Shown in pieces: positions 11,771-23,798 of a stretch of DNA of 64,000 bases. Source of the stretch: Molossus alvarezi. Taxonomy: Eukaryota > Chordata > Mammalia > Chiroptera > Molossidae. Within the stretch, counting starts at the first letter, position 1. Each line of letters begins with the position of its first letter. The stretch spans positions 163,174,290-163,238,289 of the forward strand of contig CM073885.1 in the NCBI GenBank assembly GCA_037176705.1, given 5' to 3'. The position numbers and the translations under genes are program-made. The notes beneath the pieces are model-generated. The model ran no database searches and was not told the DNA's origin. It worked only from the letters and a program-made list of their open reading frames with translations.

Positions 11771-12917
11771 CAACAATACCTTTTTTATCTACTCATCTAC
11801 TGTTGGGCACTTGGGCTGTTTCCAATCTTGGCTATTGTAAACAGCACTGCTATGAACACAGGGGTGCATGTATTTTTTCTAATTGGTGTTTGAGGATTTG
11901 TAAGATATATTCCCAGAAGTGGGATCACTGTGTCATAGGGCAGTTCCATTTTTAATTTTTTGGGCAAATTCTGTACTGTGGTCCACAGTGCTTTCACCAG
12001 TCTGTATTCCCTCCATTAGTGCAGTGGGGTTCCCTTTCCCCCGCATCCTCTCAAACACTTGTTGTCTGTTGATTTTTTGATGGTAGCCATTCTGGCAAGT
12101 GTGAGGTGATACCTCATTGTACTTTTAATTTGCATCTCTCTGACGACCAGTGACTTGGAGCATTTTCACATGTCTCTTGACCATCTGTATGTCCTCTTTG
12201 AAGAAATATCTATTCAAGTCCTTTGTCCATGTATTAATTGGATTGTTTGTCTTCCTGGATTTGAGTTATATAAGTTATATTTTGGAAATTCACCTCTATC
12301 AGATATATAATTGGCAAATATGTTCTCCCATACAGTGAGATCCCTTTTCATTTTGATGATTTCTTTTACTGAGCAGAAACTTTTTAGTTTGATGTAGTCT
12401 AATTTATTTAGTTTTCTATGTTTCCTCGGCCCTACAAGAAAAATCAGCTGAAGTATTGCTATGAGAGATGTCTGAGATTTTACTGCCTATGTCTTATTCT
12501 GGGATTTTTATAATTTTGTAACTTACATTTAAGTTTTTTGTACATTTTGGTTTTAATCTTGTGTATGGTGTAAGTTGGTGGTCTAGATTCTGTCCAACTT
12601 TCCCACCACCATTTATTAAATAGACTGTTTTTACTCCATTGTATGCTCTTGCCTCCTTTGTGAAATATTGAGTATAAATGTGTGGGTTGATTTCTGGGCT
12701 CTCTGTTCTATTCCACTGGTCTATATGTCTGTTCTTATGCCAGTTTTGATTACAGTGGCCTCGTAGTATAGTTCGATACCTGGTGTTGTTATCTCTCCAA
12801 CTTTGTTCATCTTTCTCAGGATTGCTGAGGCTATTCAGAATATTTGGTTTTATCTAAATTTTTGGAATATTTTTTCTAGATCTGTGAAATATACCATTGG
12901 TATTTTAATTCAAATTG

Positions 12918-12967
12918 CTTTTTTTCCACTTTTATTCATTTTTTTTAGAGAAATAGAAAGAGGGAGT

Positions 12968-13021
<54 letters not shown>

Positions 13022-13174
13022 CAATGAGAGAATATCAATTGGTCACCTCCTGCATGGCCCCCGCTGGGGATCAGGCCCACAATCTGGGCATGTGCCCTGA
13101 CTCAGAATCAAACCAGTGAGCACCCTCTTGATGCATGGGTTGATGCTCAACTACTGAGCCTCATAGGCCAGGCC
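12918..13174 (-). mobile_element. Ves SINE, minus strand, with (GA)n
   Basis: Contains an expanded GA tract (about 12970-13015), then AATATCAATTGGTCACC, CCCGCTGGGG and head TCATAGGCCAGGCC. Inserted in the antisense LINE-1. Confidence 0.9.
12970..13016. repeat. (GA)n microsatellite inside a SINE tail
   Basis: Over 20 GA dinucleotides, expanded from the SINE's reversed TCTCTC tract. Confidence 0.95.
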
Positions 13175-13699
13175 TGGAATATCTTTAAATCTATAGATTG
13201 CTTTGGGCAGTATGTAAATTTTAAAAAATGTTAAGTCTTCCAATCCATGATTATGTTATATCTTTTCACTTATTTGTATCTTCCTCAATTTATTTCATCA
13301 ATGTCCTATAATTTTTCAATCATATTTCTTTTACCTTCTTGGTTAAATTTATTTCTAGGTAGTTTATTTGTGTGTTGTTGCAAAAGTAAGTACAATTGTT
13401 TTCTTAGTTTCCCTTTCTTATAGTTTAATATTGATGTATAGAAATGACATTGATTTCTAGATATTGATTTTGTATGCTGTTGCTTTGCTAAAGTCACTTT
13501 ATTGGATCTAGTAGTTTTTGTTGGTGTCTTTAGGGTTTTCAATATACAATATAATGTCATATGTGAATAATGACAATTTTGCTTCCTCCTTTCCAATTTG
13601 CTTGTCTTTTATTTCTTTTTCTTGTCTGATTGCTGTGGCTCATCATACTTCCAGTACTATGTTGAATAAGAGGGGTGAAAGGGGAATCACCCCTTTCTG

Positions 13700-13742
13700 T
13701 CCTTGGGCTGACACTCTGCCACTGAGTGAAACTGGCCAGGGC
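13700..13742 (-). mobile_element. Ves SINE head remnant, minus strand
   Basis: Only the reversed head is left (GGGCTGACACTCTGCCACTG, AAACTGGCCAGGGCTG). It directly abuts LINE-1 text, so the junction is a truncated or recombined insertion. Confidence 0.65.
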
Positions 13743-14599
13743 TGTTCTGATGATCTTAAGAGAAACACTGCCTCCAGTTGTTATTCAGGTTGATTGCTCC
13801 ACTTTCAGCTATAAATTGGGTTTGAAGCTGGGAGGTGTGTGTTGCTTTCACCTGCTCTGCAGCCATCTTGGAATGGGAGCTGTGTTTTGAATATCAGAGA
13901 CCCAGCCCTGGTTTGGCCTCTGTGGACTCCAGTCTCTCCAAGGGAGAAAAAGAGAACAATTTTATGAGATTCCTTTGTAACAGAAGAGTTGAGGTTGTTA
14001 TATATTGCCACATGTTGGAGACTTTGCATTCACCCCTGAGGGTGTTGAGAACTAAACTCATGCCTTTGTGCACTTGGCCAATAGGCCCACCCTGAATTTT
14101 ACATGTGGCCCTAGCATTGTGTGCCATATTGGTGGATATTTATAATGTGGACGCAGATAAGCTGAATGGACTATATACAAAGTGGCGGCATGGTAAGTTT
14201 TTGCCTCAGTCATTTTTCGTGTTCCACCTTCCTTCCCTTTTAGAGTCTTCATGGAAATTGAAATCATTTTATGTGGGTTTTGTAATAGTATTTAGTTTAA
14301 TTATATGAAATGCACCTGCTGGGTTGTTTATTGACCTGCAAAAATAGGATATTCATCTGGTTTAACATAATACTAGAATAGGCATTTTCTTGGTTTTCTT
14401 TGTATCTGTAGAATTTTTTTCCACCTTTAAAGAAAACAAAGCCCTTGCTCTTGGCACACATTTGTCATAGGAAAACTTTATGTGGGTGTTGTCTTCAGTC
14501 CCATTTCCCAGTGGGAATCAAAAACCAAAGCAAAGAACAGGCTTGCCTTTAGGGATAAGCCCTACCCTCCAACATCCCTTTACTTGGTAAAAATGGGAA
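13743..14599 (+). other. Unassigned sequence before the third FRMD4A-like block
   Basis: No confident gene or repeat. It may include the start of the degraded exon, but homology fades upstream of about 14600. Confidence 0.35.
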
Positions 14600-15275
14600 G
14601 CACCTGGATCCCAAGGGTAACACCTTTATTTTTCTCGGCCACTCACTTTTTCCTAAGTTCAATGATTGCAAATCCCCCAACCTTTACCCTGGGCCCCCAA
14701 ACCTAGTAGCCTCTCCCTGAATGTAGGTGGGCCTCAGCTCCATGCACCTGCACAGCCTCCACCTACATTTTTAGCACCAGACTCCACCTGGGGTTCCCAG
14801 GGCAAACTCTTGGGCTGGGAGACAAATGGGGAAACCTGACTTCTATACTCCATGCACTCCTAGCCACAAACATTTGAACTCCATTGACAACAGTTTCTCT
14901 TGCACCAGGCACTGCAGCTAAGAGCACTGCTCCTGGGCATGATGAACACCAAATATTCCACGCTGGCCGAGGATTGCTCATCCAAGGTGTGCCTGGGGTG
15001 CACGTGTGGCAGTAGCACAGACAGGGTGTGGGGTGGGAGGGGCATGCTGGATGCCAGAAATTGGGCAGCATGCCCAACCTTGCTGTGTGTGGTGGAGGCA
15101 GAGGTGGACCTGGCATTTACCTGCACAGCCAGAGCAGCTCACAGTTCCACATGAAAAAATATTTACTGTACTTTCCAGACTTGTGCCAAACCTTTGGCAA
15201 TGTGCAGCCTCGAGAGACTAAGAGGTCCACCGCAGTGTCAATGTGCAGTTAAAATCCTGTGCATCAAGGTTCCAG
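14600..15275 (+). pseudogene. FRMD4A: FRMD4A-like large C-terminal exon, degraded
   Basis: Successive pieces align with the long serine-rich exon of FRMD4A: SSM followed by a proline, HSLHLHF, SQGKLLG, FYTPCTP, then NTKYSTLAED, GSMPNLA, IYLHSQS and HRSVNVQLK. The pieces fall in different frames. In-frame stops replace an arginine (TAG, 14772-14774) and a serine (TAA, 14919-14921). A small indel lies just before the NTKYSTLAED segment and another near 15220. This block shows that the FRMD4A-like copy is a pseudogene. Confidence 0.8.
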
Positions 15276-15346
15276 CCATTCTGCAGTTTAGAGCCAGACT
15301 TCTGTCATCAATTCTAAGATTCAATGTTATTTTTAAATTTGCCATT

Positions 15347-15552
15347 TCCTAGTTAGTGTGGTTCAGTGGATTGGTCATAATCCCATGCACCAAGAGGTCA
15401 CTGGTTCAATTCCTGGTCAGGGCACATGTCCCGGTTTCAAGCTCTACACCCACCAGGGGTGTGCAGGAGGCACTGATCGATGTTCTCTCATTGATGTTTC
15501 TATCTCTCTCTCTAAGAAAAAAAATCAATAAAAATATATTTTCAAAAAATTT
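15347..15552 (+). mobile_element. Ves SINE, plus strand
   Basis: Head CCTAGTTAGTGTGGTTCAGTG, B-box region GGTTCAATTCCTGGTCAGG, tail TTGATGTTTCTATCTCTC and ATCAATAAAAATA. Confidence 0.9.
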
Positions 15553-16079
15553 ACCACTAAGACAAATAAAAAGACACAATTGGAACTGCATGATGCTTTC
15601 CATTGAAAGTTGTATCCCTGTTTCATAGAAGTTAAATGTAAAATGATGAAATATGCCTTATAAATGTGTTTTGATAAATATTTCTAACACTTGTGTGCTG
15701 CTCAAAGTCAGCTTTTGTCATCGTCCTCACTGTTGCCCACTTGCAATGCCTTGCACTTTTTTCTGAGTGCTATGAAATGTAGCAGCTGCTGTCACAAATA
15801 GTTCTTTCCTCCAAAAAGTGATGGTGTGTGTATTTTGAGTGAGGTGGTTAGCACAGGACAAGAGGGAGGTAAACAATGCTAGGGGATGGATGCAGATGGA
15901 GATGTACTAAACATAACAGATGATAGGAAGTTTAAGGAGGGCCTGAGAGTGTCTTTTTACCACTCTATGATATAGAAAGGTTTGCATCCCCCCTCGAATT
16001 TTCTTCCTGCTCCTTTGTAGTCCTTTTCTAGCACAAGCCCCAAATCCTGGAAACCTCAAATCTGCTTCTATCACCATAG
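15553..16079. other. Unassigned sequence
   Basis: No gene or recognised repeat. Confidence 0.4.
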
Positions 16080-16560
16080 TTTTAACTTAAAGAATTCATA
16101 TCAATGAAATCACATAGTATGTAGTATTTTTTCTAAATATTTCATGTGCATAATGTGTTGAGACTTTTTCATGCTGTTGCATGTCTCAGCTCTTCATTCC
16201 TTTTTATTGCACAATAGTATTCCTTTGAATGGATTTTACTGTTTGTTTACCTTTTGTTGTTTCCTTAACCCAGTGAGAACCATCGATTCTTTCACTACTA
16301 ACTAACTATGATTTTACTTGTAGGGTATGTAGGTGAGTGTTTTGTAGATGTTCTTTCCTAGGTTGCTGTCTTTTGCTGTGGGTATTGCATTTTAGCAAAT
16401 GCTTTTTTGTAAGGTTACATGCTTTATCTTCTTTAGCCTATTGATATGGTGGATTGTTTTGATTGCTTTTTGCAGTTTTATATCGTTGGGGTCTAGATTT
16501 TGTAGTATTCCTTAGAAATACTGTCCTTTTATCTGATAGGCAGTTAAGTTAGTTGGAATC
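16080..16560 (-). mobile_element. Possible old antisense LINE-1 fragment
   Basis: Text such as CAATGAAATCACATAGTATG, TTTTATTGCACAATAGTATTC and GCCTATTGATATGGTGGATTG matches antisense ORF2/3' regions of old mammalian LINE-1s. It is heavily diverged. Confidence 0.5.
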
Positions 16561-17454
16561 AGTTTGATCCCTTAGGCTTGCTTTTTTGCTTGATTAGGGT
16601 GAGTCAGAGCAGCCTTCAGTCTAGGATAATTTGGCCCCACTACTTGGGTGATTCCCTTTAGAAGACTCTATCCCATGCCTGGTATTTGCCCATCTTTGTG
16701 TGATCTCTGGGTGTTGCATGGCCCACTGCTCTATGGTGGTTCTTTACTCAGCCTGGGGAGATTAGGATTCAGCCAATAGTTTGAAAGGACCCCTTGGCAG
16801 AGCCTCGAGATTTTTCCCTGAACATCTTTCTACTTTCTTGTGTTCTGTCCCAATCTCCTCAATCTCCCAGAAGTGTAATCTTTTTTTCCCTCAATTTAGT
16901 GAGATACTAGGCTCTGTTTGGGTTTCCTGAGCTGTATCCTGAACACTGCCTCTGGGTAGTAATCCAGGGCTAGTGCTCACCTCATTTGTTCATTGCCTGT
17001 TGCTTTATGTTTGAAAAATAGTTATGTATTTTTTCTGGGTCTTTTTGTTGTTGTTGTTTTTGTTTTTTATTTCTTTATGGTAGAACAAAAATTCCTGTAG
17101 CAGTTACCCCTTCCAGCCAGTAGCAATAATCCATTATATTTTTTCATCATTTCATGACTGTTATTGGAAATGTATACTTCCTTGTGATCTTCAAGATCAT
17201 TTTCTTTTCTTCAAAAATCCCACTCCATAAAAAGTATAAGTTAAATGTGGAATTTATACATTACTTTTGGGGAAGTTAACATTTGCACTGAAGCTCAAAA
17301 GAAATGGTAAATTTACTGATGCATTGGCATGAATCAAAGCAGTGGCACTAAACTGTAGTCATATTCTTCCTTCCTGTGCACTCCAGTAACTCACCCCTCC
17401 ATTCTTTTAAATTTGTTTCTGTTAAAAGTGTGTTTTTTTAAATGAATTAACTAA
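16561..17454. other. Unassigned sequence
   Basis: No gene recognised. Contains a T/TTG-rich tract near 17040-17070. Confidence 0.4.
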
Positions 17455-17870
17455 TATGTAACCATTGAAAAACAGCATATTTCTGTAGAAGTTCCAAGGA
17501 CTAACTTCAAAGGAAACTGACTCCAGCAACCAGACAGTCCAGCTCCAGGAGACTTGGTGACTTCCATCCATGAAAACCAGACCTCCACTTGATCAGCTTC
17601 AAGATACTCATCGGAATAGACTGTGCTGACTTACACATGGAGAACTTTCAACTCCCCTCCCCATGATTTTTTTGTTCTGCTTTCCCTCTCCCTCCTTGTA
17701 AAAACCCCTGCCTGCACTGAGATGTAAAGGTGGTCTTTAGGACAGGAGTCCGCCATCTGCTCAGGCTGCTGGCATTTGAATAAATTATCTTTTCTTCCAT
17801 CAACACCTGTCTCTGGAGTATTGACTCTCAAAGCAGCAGGCAGCCAAATCTGAGTTCAGTATCACACTCA
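17455..17870 (+). mobile_element. Probable solo LTR (ERV1-like)
   Basis: The block has LTR architecture on the plus strand: a CA-rich first half resembling U3, a TATA-like CCTTGTAAAAACCCCTGCC, then GGCATTTGAATAAATTATC as polyadenylation signal, and a U5-like end near CAGTATCACA. No internal viral genes flank it. The exact termini and a target duplication could not be fixed, so the class is tentative. Confidence 0.5.
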
Positions 17871-17908
17871 CACATAAAATAGCCAATTTCACTTCAAAAA
17901 GTGTTTTT

Positions 17909-18148
17909 GCCCTGGAAAGTTTGGCTCAACTGTTACAGCATTGGCCCAAAGACCAAAGAGTTGAAGGTTCAATTCCAGTCAACAGCACATACCTTAGTTG
18001 TGGTTTGGTCCCTGGCCCTGGCCAGGGTCATTTGGGAGGCAACCAGTTGATGTGTCTCTCCCACATCAATGTTTCTCTCTCTCTCTCTCTCCCTCCCTCC
18101 CACTTTATCTGAAGATAAATAAAAAAAAGTATCCTTTGGTGAGAATTT
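17909..18148 (+). mobile_element. Ves SINE, plus strand
   Basis: Head TGCCCTGGAAAGTTTGGCTCA, B-box region GGTTCAATTCCAGTCAAC, tail CACATCAATGTTTCTCTCTC and TATCTGAAGATAAATAAAAAAA. It is followed immediately by an inverted truncated copy. Confidence 0.9.
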
Positions 18149-18261
18149 TTTTTTTATTCTTACCTGAGGACATTTTTCCTTTTTTTTTTAGATAGAGTGG
18201 GAGGGAGAGAGAAACATCAACATGAAAGGGATACATTTAGTGGCTGCTACCCACATGACCA
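18149..18261 (-). mobile_element. Ves SINE, minus strand, head missing
   Basis: T-run, ATTCTTACCTGAGGACATTT, GATAGAGTGGGAGGGAGAGAG, then GTGGCTGCTACCCAC. It stops at CAACCAGG, where LINE-1 3'-end text begins. Confidence 0.85.
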
Positions 18262-18330
18262 ACCAGGAGAAACATCTGTAACAAAAATAAAATTAAAATT
18301 AAATAAATATATAAATAAATAAACCTATTT
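18262..18330 (+). mobile_element. LINE-1 3' terminus, about 35 bp plus A-rich tail
   Basis: AGAAACATCTGTAACAAAAATAAAA is the same terminal text found at the ends of the LINE-1s near 25715 and 58435. It is joined directly to a broken SINE, with no SINE sequence resuming afterwards. Confidence 0.65.
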
Positions 18331-19312
18331 TTTCAAAATTTACAAAACTAGTTATAAAAAAGTATAAATTACTAAATTTTCCAATGATTCTTTTGTCAAT
18401 TAATAGCATTTATACTTCTGAAGTTCTTAAAGCTTAAATTGCACTAAGACTTATGGGACACCCTGGTATACACATATGTACATTCCCTCACTCTGTCCCT
18501 GGAGAGGGCCTAGGCAGTAAAACTCCTATAGCCATGCAAGCACCTAGCACTCATTGTAACTATCATTTCCACTAAAAGGAACCAGGGCTCTTGGAGAAAT
18601 ACCTGATATCACAGATTAGCTCAGGGGTGGACATGAAAATTCTCAGATGAACCAACAATATTGCTGTGCTAAAAATTAATTGAGTGCTCAAAGAACAACT
18701 GGGACATGTCAACACACACACACAATCACAATCCTGTGATCAATGAAAATTAATAATGATAGTAATTGCTTATAAGACATCAAATAAAATAGAAAATCAC
18801 AAATCCACACTAGTAACACCTAAATGTGTAGAAGACTTTAGAGATATTTACATAGTTACAAATAGCTCACAACAAAATATTTATATATTACAAACGGGAA
18901 AAGAACAACTTTATAGCTGAAGAAGCATGGAAGATACCACCTTAATCAAAGTAAACAGAATGATTAATGGTACAAACTGAAATCATGTGCCACCTTATAA
19001 AATGCAATGAGAACACAGTGTTACTTCTATTACTGCTGGAGATGTATAACATAAATATAATCGTGAGAAAATATAAAACAAACACAAATTGAAAAATATT
19101 CTACAAATAATTGGCCTATACTCTTTGTGTGACATTCACAAGAATCAATAAAAGACTCATTTCTAGATTAAAGGAGATAAAAAACAAAACAAAAAAAAAA
19201 CAACCTGCAAAAGACTAGAGCTATAATGCTTGAAACAGTATGGTAATTGTCCAAGGAGCAACAGGCTTATCAGAAGAACAGATCTGTGTTTGTAAGAACT
19301 TAAAACAGGATT
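18331..19312. other. Unassigned AT-rich sequence
   Basis: No gene or confident repeat. A short CA run lies near 18713-18724. Confidence 0.4.
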
Positions 19313-20583
19313 CCAAAATGGCCAGAAGTGAATGGAAGCTACACAGACCATCTCCCAGGACCAAACTGGAATTACAGTAAAAATAAAGACAAATCATCAG
19401 AAAAAAAAGCAACAGAAAAGCAGCTTGGAGGACCATATAACCAGGGATGCTGACTCAATCCTGGTAGGATTGCGGAGGCATGAGGGGGGAGCCTGGGAGC
19501 CCACATCCGGCAGTCACCTTAGCTGTGAGCAGAGCCCTCGGATTATACTACCAAGCGGCTCTACAGCACAGAGCCCGGATAGATGCTAAAATAGCCACAG
19601 TTGCTTAACTTGGGCTCCAGCAGAGGGAGGGCAGACTGGACTGAAACTGTGTGGGGACACTTGCGAATTGGAGGGTGCTCAGAGCTTTTCTTGATTTGCA
19701 GCCACACAGGACAGTGGTCATCTTGCTCCTTCCCAGGGCTCTGGGTGAAGGCTGGTGGCCCCTCCCTCGGAGATTCAACCTCACTCATGTGGGACATTGA
19801 AATGCAAATTAGGATTCACTAACAAACAACATTTGCCCCACTCTTTGAAAGTTTCTTTCCCTGAGCTCTGGAGGGAGTTTTTCATTCAACTGAGGACCCA
19901 AAGCTCTTCAAGTAACTGCTAATGATAGCCTTCAGGCAAAAAGCAAGATGATAACTGTACCCTTCCTGGGCTAGCAACTCTAACCAGGAAAGTGAGACTT
20001 GACAGTGGTGTTTAAAGTGGGTCATCCCTTGCACATTCAAACCCAGAAGAGGGAGCCACAAGCAGCAGAACACCAACACACACAAGGGAAATTGGGCAGG
20101 CTCCAAAACCCACTCTGATAGCCAAAATGGTGAAACACAAAAACAGAAGCCAAATAAAAAAACAAGAGACCTCTACCAAAGATAAGAGAAATGTGGAGCA
20201 GTTAAGCAAGTTAACAGAGCTAGAATTGAGAGCCATGACCTTGAGGAAGCTCAACAGCATGAGTAAGAACAAAGAAATTTTGAAAATCAACCAGTTGGAA
20301 ATTTAAAACCACCAAGAAGAAATCAAGAATGACATATCAGAAATAAACAACACATTGGAAGGTCTAAACAGCAGAGTAGAGAAGGCTGAGGACCAGATCA
20401 ATGAATTAGAAGACAGGGTAAAAAAAATCAACCAATCAGAAAAACAAAAGGAAAAAAAACAAAGGAAAAGGAGACAGCTTAAGAGAACTGTGAGACAACT
20501 GGAAACCTAAAAATATTTGCATCATAGGAGTCCCCGAAGAAGAAGAAAATGAGCAAGGGTTAGAGAATATATTCAAAGAAATA

Positions 20584-20919
20584 GTGACAGAAAACTTTCC
20601 TAATTTGGTGAAGGAAGAAGGCATTTATGTTCAAGAGGCACAGAGAGCCCCAAGTAAGAAGAACCCAAACAGGCCCACACCAAGACAAATAGTAATTAAA
20701 ATGCCAACAATCAAAGGCAAGGAGAGAATCCTAGAAGCAGCAAGAGATAAGCAACAGGTCACCTACAAAGAAACCTCCATAAGGCTAGTAGCTGACTTCT
20801 CAACAGAAACACTACAGTCGAGAAGGGAATGGCATGAAGTAATCAAGGTCATGAAAAAACAAGGATTTGAATCCAAGACTATGTTATCCAGCAAGGCTAT
20901 CATTCAAAATAGAAGGTGA
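20584..20919 (+). pseudogene. LINE-1 ORF1p C-terminal fragment
   Basis: A 111-codon frame carrying the RNA-binding C-terminal part of L1 ORF1p (RPTPRQIVIKMP, ILEAARDKQQVTYK, IRLVADFSTETLQSRREW). The N-terminal coiled-coil part, starting near 20127, is separated from it by stops. Confidence 0.8.
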
Positions 20920-21062
20920 AATAAAGAGCTTCCCAGACTAAAACAAACAAAAAAAAAGGGATAAGGGAATACATTAGCAAAAAACCACTGTAAGAAATGT
21001 TAAAAGGACTGCTGTAATTAGTAGAAGAAATAGGAAGAAAAATATAACCACACTAAACAAAA

Positions 21063-23208
21063 ATGGCAATAAATAAGTACATATCAATAATCTTAAATGT
21101 AAATGGGCTGAATGCTTCAACACAAAGACACAGAGTAGCTGATTGGATAAAAAAGCATTCTTCATCTATATGTTGTTGACAAGAGACCCACCTCACAACA
21201 AAACACTCACATAGGTTGAAAGTGAAGGGATAGAAAAAAATCTTTCAAGCAAACAAAAAGAAAAAAAAATTGGGGAGCAATACTTATATCTGATAAAATA
21301 GATTTCAAAATGAAGGCCATAAATAGAGACAAAGAATAATAGTAATATTTAAAGGATCTATCTATCAGGAAGATATAACCTTGATAAACATTCATGCATC
21401 TAATATAGGAGCACAAAAATATATTAAAAATCTTCTGGAGGAATTCAAAAAGAAATTAACAGCAATACAATCGTAGCAGAAGTCATCAACATCCACTGAT
21501 ACCACTGGATAGATCCTCTAGACAAAAAAATTAGCAAGAAAATGGACTCTAAATGAAGCACTAGACCAAATGGATTTAATACATATCTACAGAGAATTAC
21601 AGCCCAAATCTACAGAATTCACATTCTTCTCAAGTGCACATGGGTTATTCTCAAAGATAGACCACATGGTAGGACACAAACTAAATCTCTACAAGTTCAA
21701 GAAGATTGAAATCATATCAAGCATCTTCTCAGATCACAATGACATAAAACTAGAAATCAATTGCAACAAAAACATGCAAAGACCTTTGAACACGTGGAGG
21801 CTAAATAGCATGTTATTAAACAATGAATGGGCTACCAAGGAGATTAGGAGGAAATTAAAAACTTTCTGGAAAATGGTAAAAATGAACACACAACAACACA
21901 AAACCTATGGGATATAGCAAAAGCAGTTCTATGAGGGAAATTCATAGCACTACAGACTTACCTCAAGAAACAAAAAACGTTTCTAAAAGACTGTCTAAAC
22001 TCACAACTTAAAGTATTAAAAAAACAAACGAAAATAAAACCCCAGAGCAATTAGAAGAAAGGAAATAGTAAAAATCAGAGCAGAAATAAATGACATAGAG
22101 ACCCAAAAAATAGAATTCAAAAGATCAATGAAACAAATAGCTCATTTTTTGAAAAGATAAAAAAGATTGATTGACCCTTAACTAGACTCACCAAGAAACA
22201 AAGAGAGAGAACCCAAATACACAAAATCAGAAATAAAAGTGAAGTAACAACTGACACCACAAAAATACTAAAGATAGTTAACACCTACTATGAACAATTA
22301 TATAGAAACAAATTTGACAATCTAAGTGAAATGGACAAATTTTTAGAAACACATGTCTTCCAAAACTCGACCAGAAAATGATAGAAAGCTTGAACAGACC
22401 AATAACAACTAAGAAAATTGAAGATGTAATCAAGACTATTCCAGCAATCAAAAGCCCAGGCCCGAATGGCTTCATGCGGGTTTTACCAAACATTCAAAAA
22501 AGAACTAACGCCCATTCTCCTCAAACTATTTCAAAAAATTCAAGAAGAAGAAAGACTTCCAAACTTGCTTTATGAGGTCAGCATAATTCTAATTGCAAAA
22601 TAAAAAAAAAAAAAAGACACTACAAAGAAAGAAAATTACAGGCCAATATCCCTGATGAACATAGATACCAAAATCCTGAACAAAATACTAGCAAATTGGA
22701 TTCAGCAATGCATCAAAAAAATTATTCTCCATGACCAAGTGGGATTAATCCCAGGGATGCAAGGCTGGTACAACATTCACAAATCAATAAATGTGATACA
22801 CCACATAAACAAAATGAAGCATAAAAACCACATGATCATATCAATAGATGCTGAAAAAGCAAATGACAAAATCCAGCATTCATTTCTGATAAAAATGCTC
22901 AGCAGTGTGGGAATAGAGGGATCATATCTCGACATAATATAGGTCATATATGAAAGACCTACAGCCAACATCATACTCAATGGCAGAAATTAAAAGCATT
23001 TCCCTTAGAAACAGGATCAAGACAGGAATGTCCACTTTCACAACTCTTATTTAACATAGTACTGGAAATCTTAGCCACAGCAATAAAACATGAAGAAAAA
23101 AAAAATGGATCCAAATAGGAAAGAAGGAAGTGAAACTCTCATTATTTGCCGATGACATAATATTATACATAGAAAACCCTAAAGACTTTATCAAAAATCT
23201 ACTAGACT
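21063..23208 (+). pseudogene. LINE-1 ORF2 endonuclease and RT part, 5' of the LTR insertion
   Basis: The endonuclease start (ISIILNVNGLNA, HRVADWIKKH) and the later segment HIYRELQPKSTEFTFFSSAHG identify the endonuclease domain. The RT segment has [13 protein letters not shown] and [14 protein letters not shown] (an Asp-containing RT motif) and the LFADD catalytic motif near 23145. Multiple frameshifts and stops. Confidence 0.8.
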
Positions 23209-23716
23209 TGTTGTAGCTCACTGTCTTAGAATCCAACTTGTCTTTAAGCTGCCCTAATTAACAACCTCAGAGACAGCAAGATGAACAATGGGGAATATTA
23301 TAGAAGGCTTTAGCCCCATAAAAATTAACCAGAGTTTGACCTTCACTGGGAATTTGAAAAGCAACATCCTTCAGCAAAAGGGAGGACAGAAATGCCCCCA
23401 AGGCCAGAGTGTCTTGCATGCTCTGTAAAGAAACTGATAGGGAGAAACTGAAGCTCCCTTTGCCCCATAAAACTGTAACTGTTAAACATGTGTGTATTGC
23501 ACCTGGCTGACCACTGATATCCATCTCGAATTTGTTAGTTTTTAAAACTTGGATAATGGAATGAATAGCAGGATAGATGTATGCTGACCCAGTTTACCCA
23601 GTTCCCTTTCACCTCAGCTCCCTCCCACCTCTGTTCCCTCCTGCTTATGGCTAACTGCCTCCCCTTCTGTACAAGCAGCTTGCTTGCTCTGCTAAACTCT
23701 TGAATGACCCCTGCCC

Positions 23717-23723
23717 TATATAA
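23717..23723 (+). promoter_or_regulatory. LTR TATA box
   Basis: TATATAA about 75 bp before the AATAAA signal, in the expected U3/R position of the solo LTR. Confidence 0.7.
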
Positions 23724-23792
23724 GCAACCCTCCCCCTGAGCTTGGGGCTGCAGTTCTCCTCTGTGTAGGTTGGCTGCAGTCCCTGCACAGGT

Positions 23793-23798
23793 AATAAA
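23793..23798 (+). promoter_or_regulatory. LTR polyadenylation signal
   Basis: AATAAA in the R region of the solo LTR, followed by U5-like sequence. Confidence 0.7.

Larger units (their letters stand above)
11095..13700 (-). mobile_element. Antisense LINE-1, 3' UTR and distal ORF2
   Basis: Read on the minus strand this is a 5'-truncated LINE-1. The low-coordinate end holds the 3' UTR (CCCCCATTTTTCCTCC, reversed), followed by the ORF2 C-terminal region and part of the reverse-transcriptase region, with fragments such as LPYDTVIPLLGIY (frame 11797-11997) homologous to the plus-strand LINE-1s at 25140 and 57664. Frames are short and broken. Two younger Ves SINEs interrupt it. It sits in the intron before the third FRMD4A-like block. 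Confidence 0.8.
6900..15275 (+). pseudogene. FRMD4A: FRMD4A-like unprocessed pseudogene, C-terminal exons
   Basis: FRMD4A is a FERM-domain scaffold that acts with cytohesin/ARF6 and PAR3 at epithelial junctions. Three blocks here correspond, in order and on one strand, to part of its region after the FERM domain: a coiled-coil exon, a short serine/aspartate-rich exon and part of the large low-complexity exon. Introns separate them, so this is not a retrocopy. The first two are open with phase-compatible AG/GT splice sites. The third carries two in-frame stops and several frameshifts, and the FERM exons, the linking exon and the far C-terminus are absent. The second intron holds an antisense LINE-1 and two Ves SINEs. 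I infer a partial genomic duplicate that lost function. Assignment to FRMD4A rather than FRMD4B rests on the second exon, where FRMD4B differs. Confidence 0.8.
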
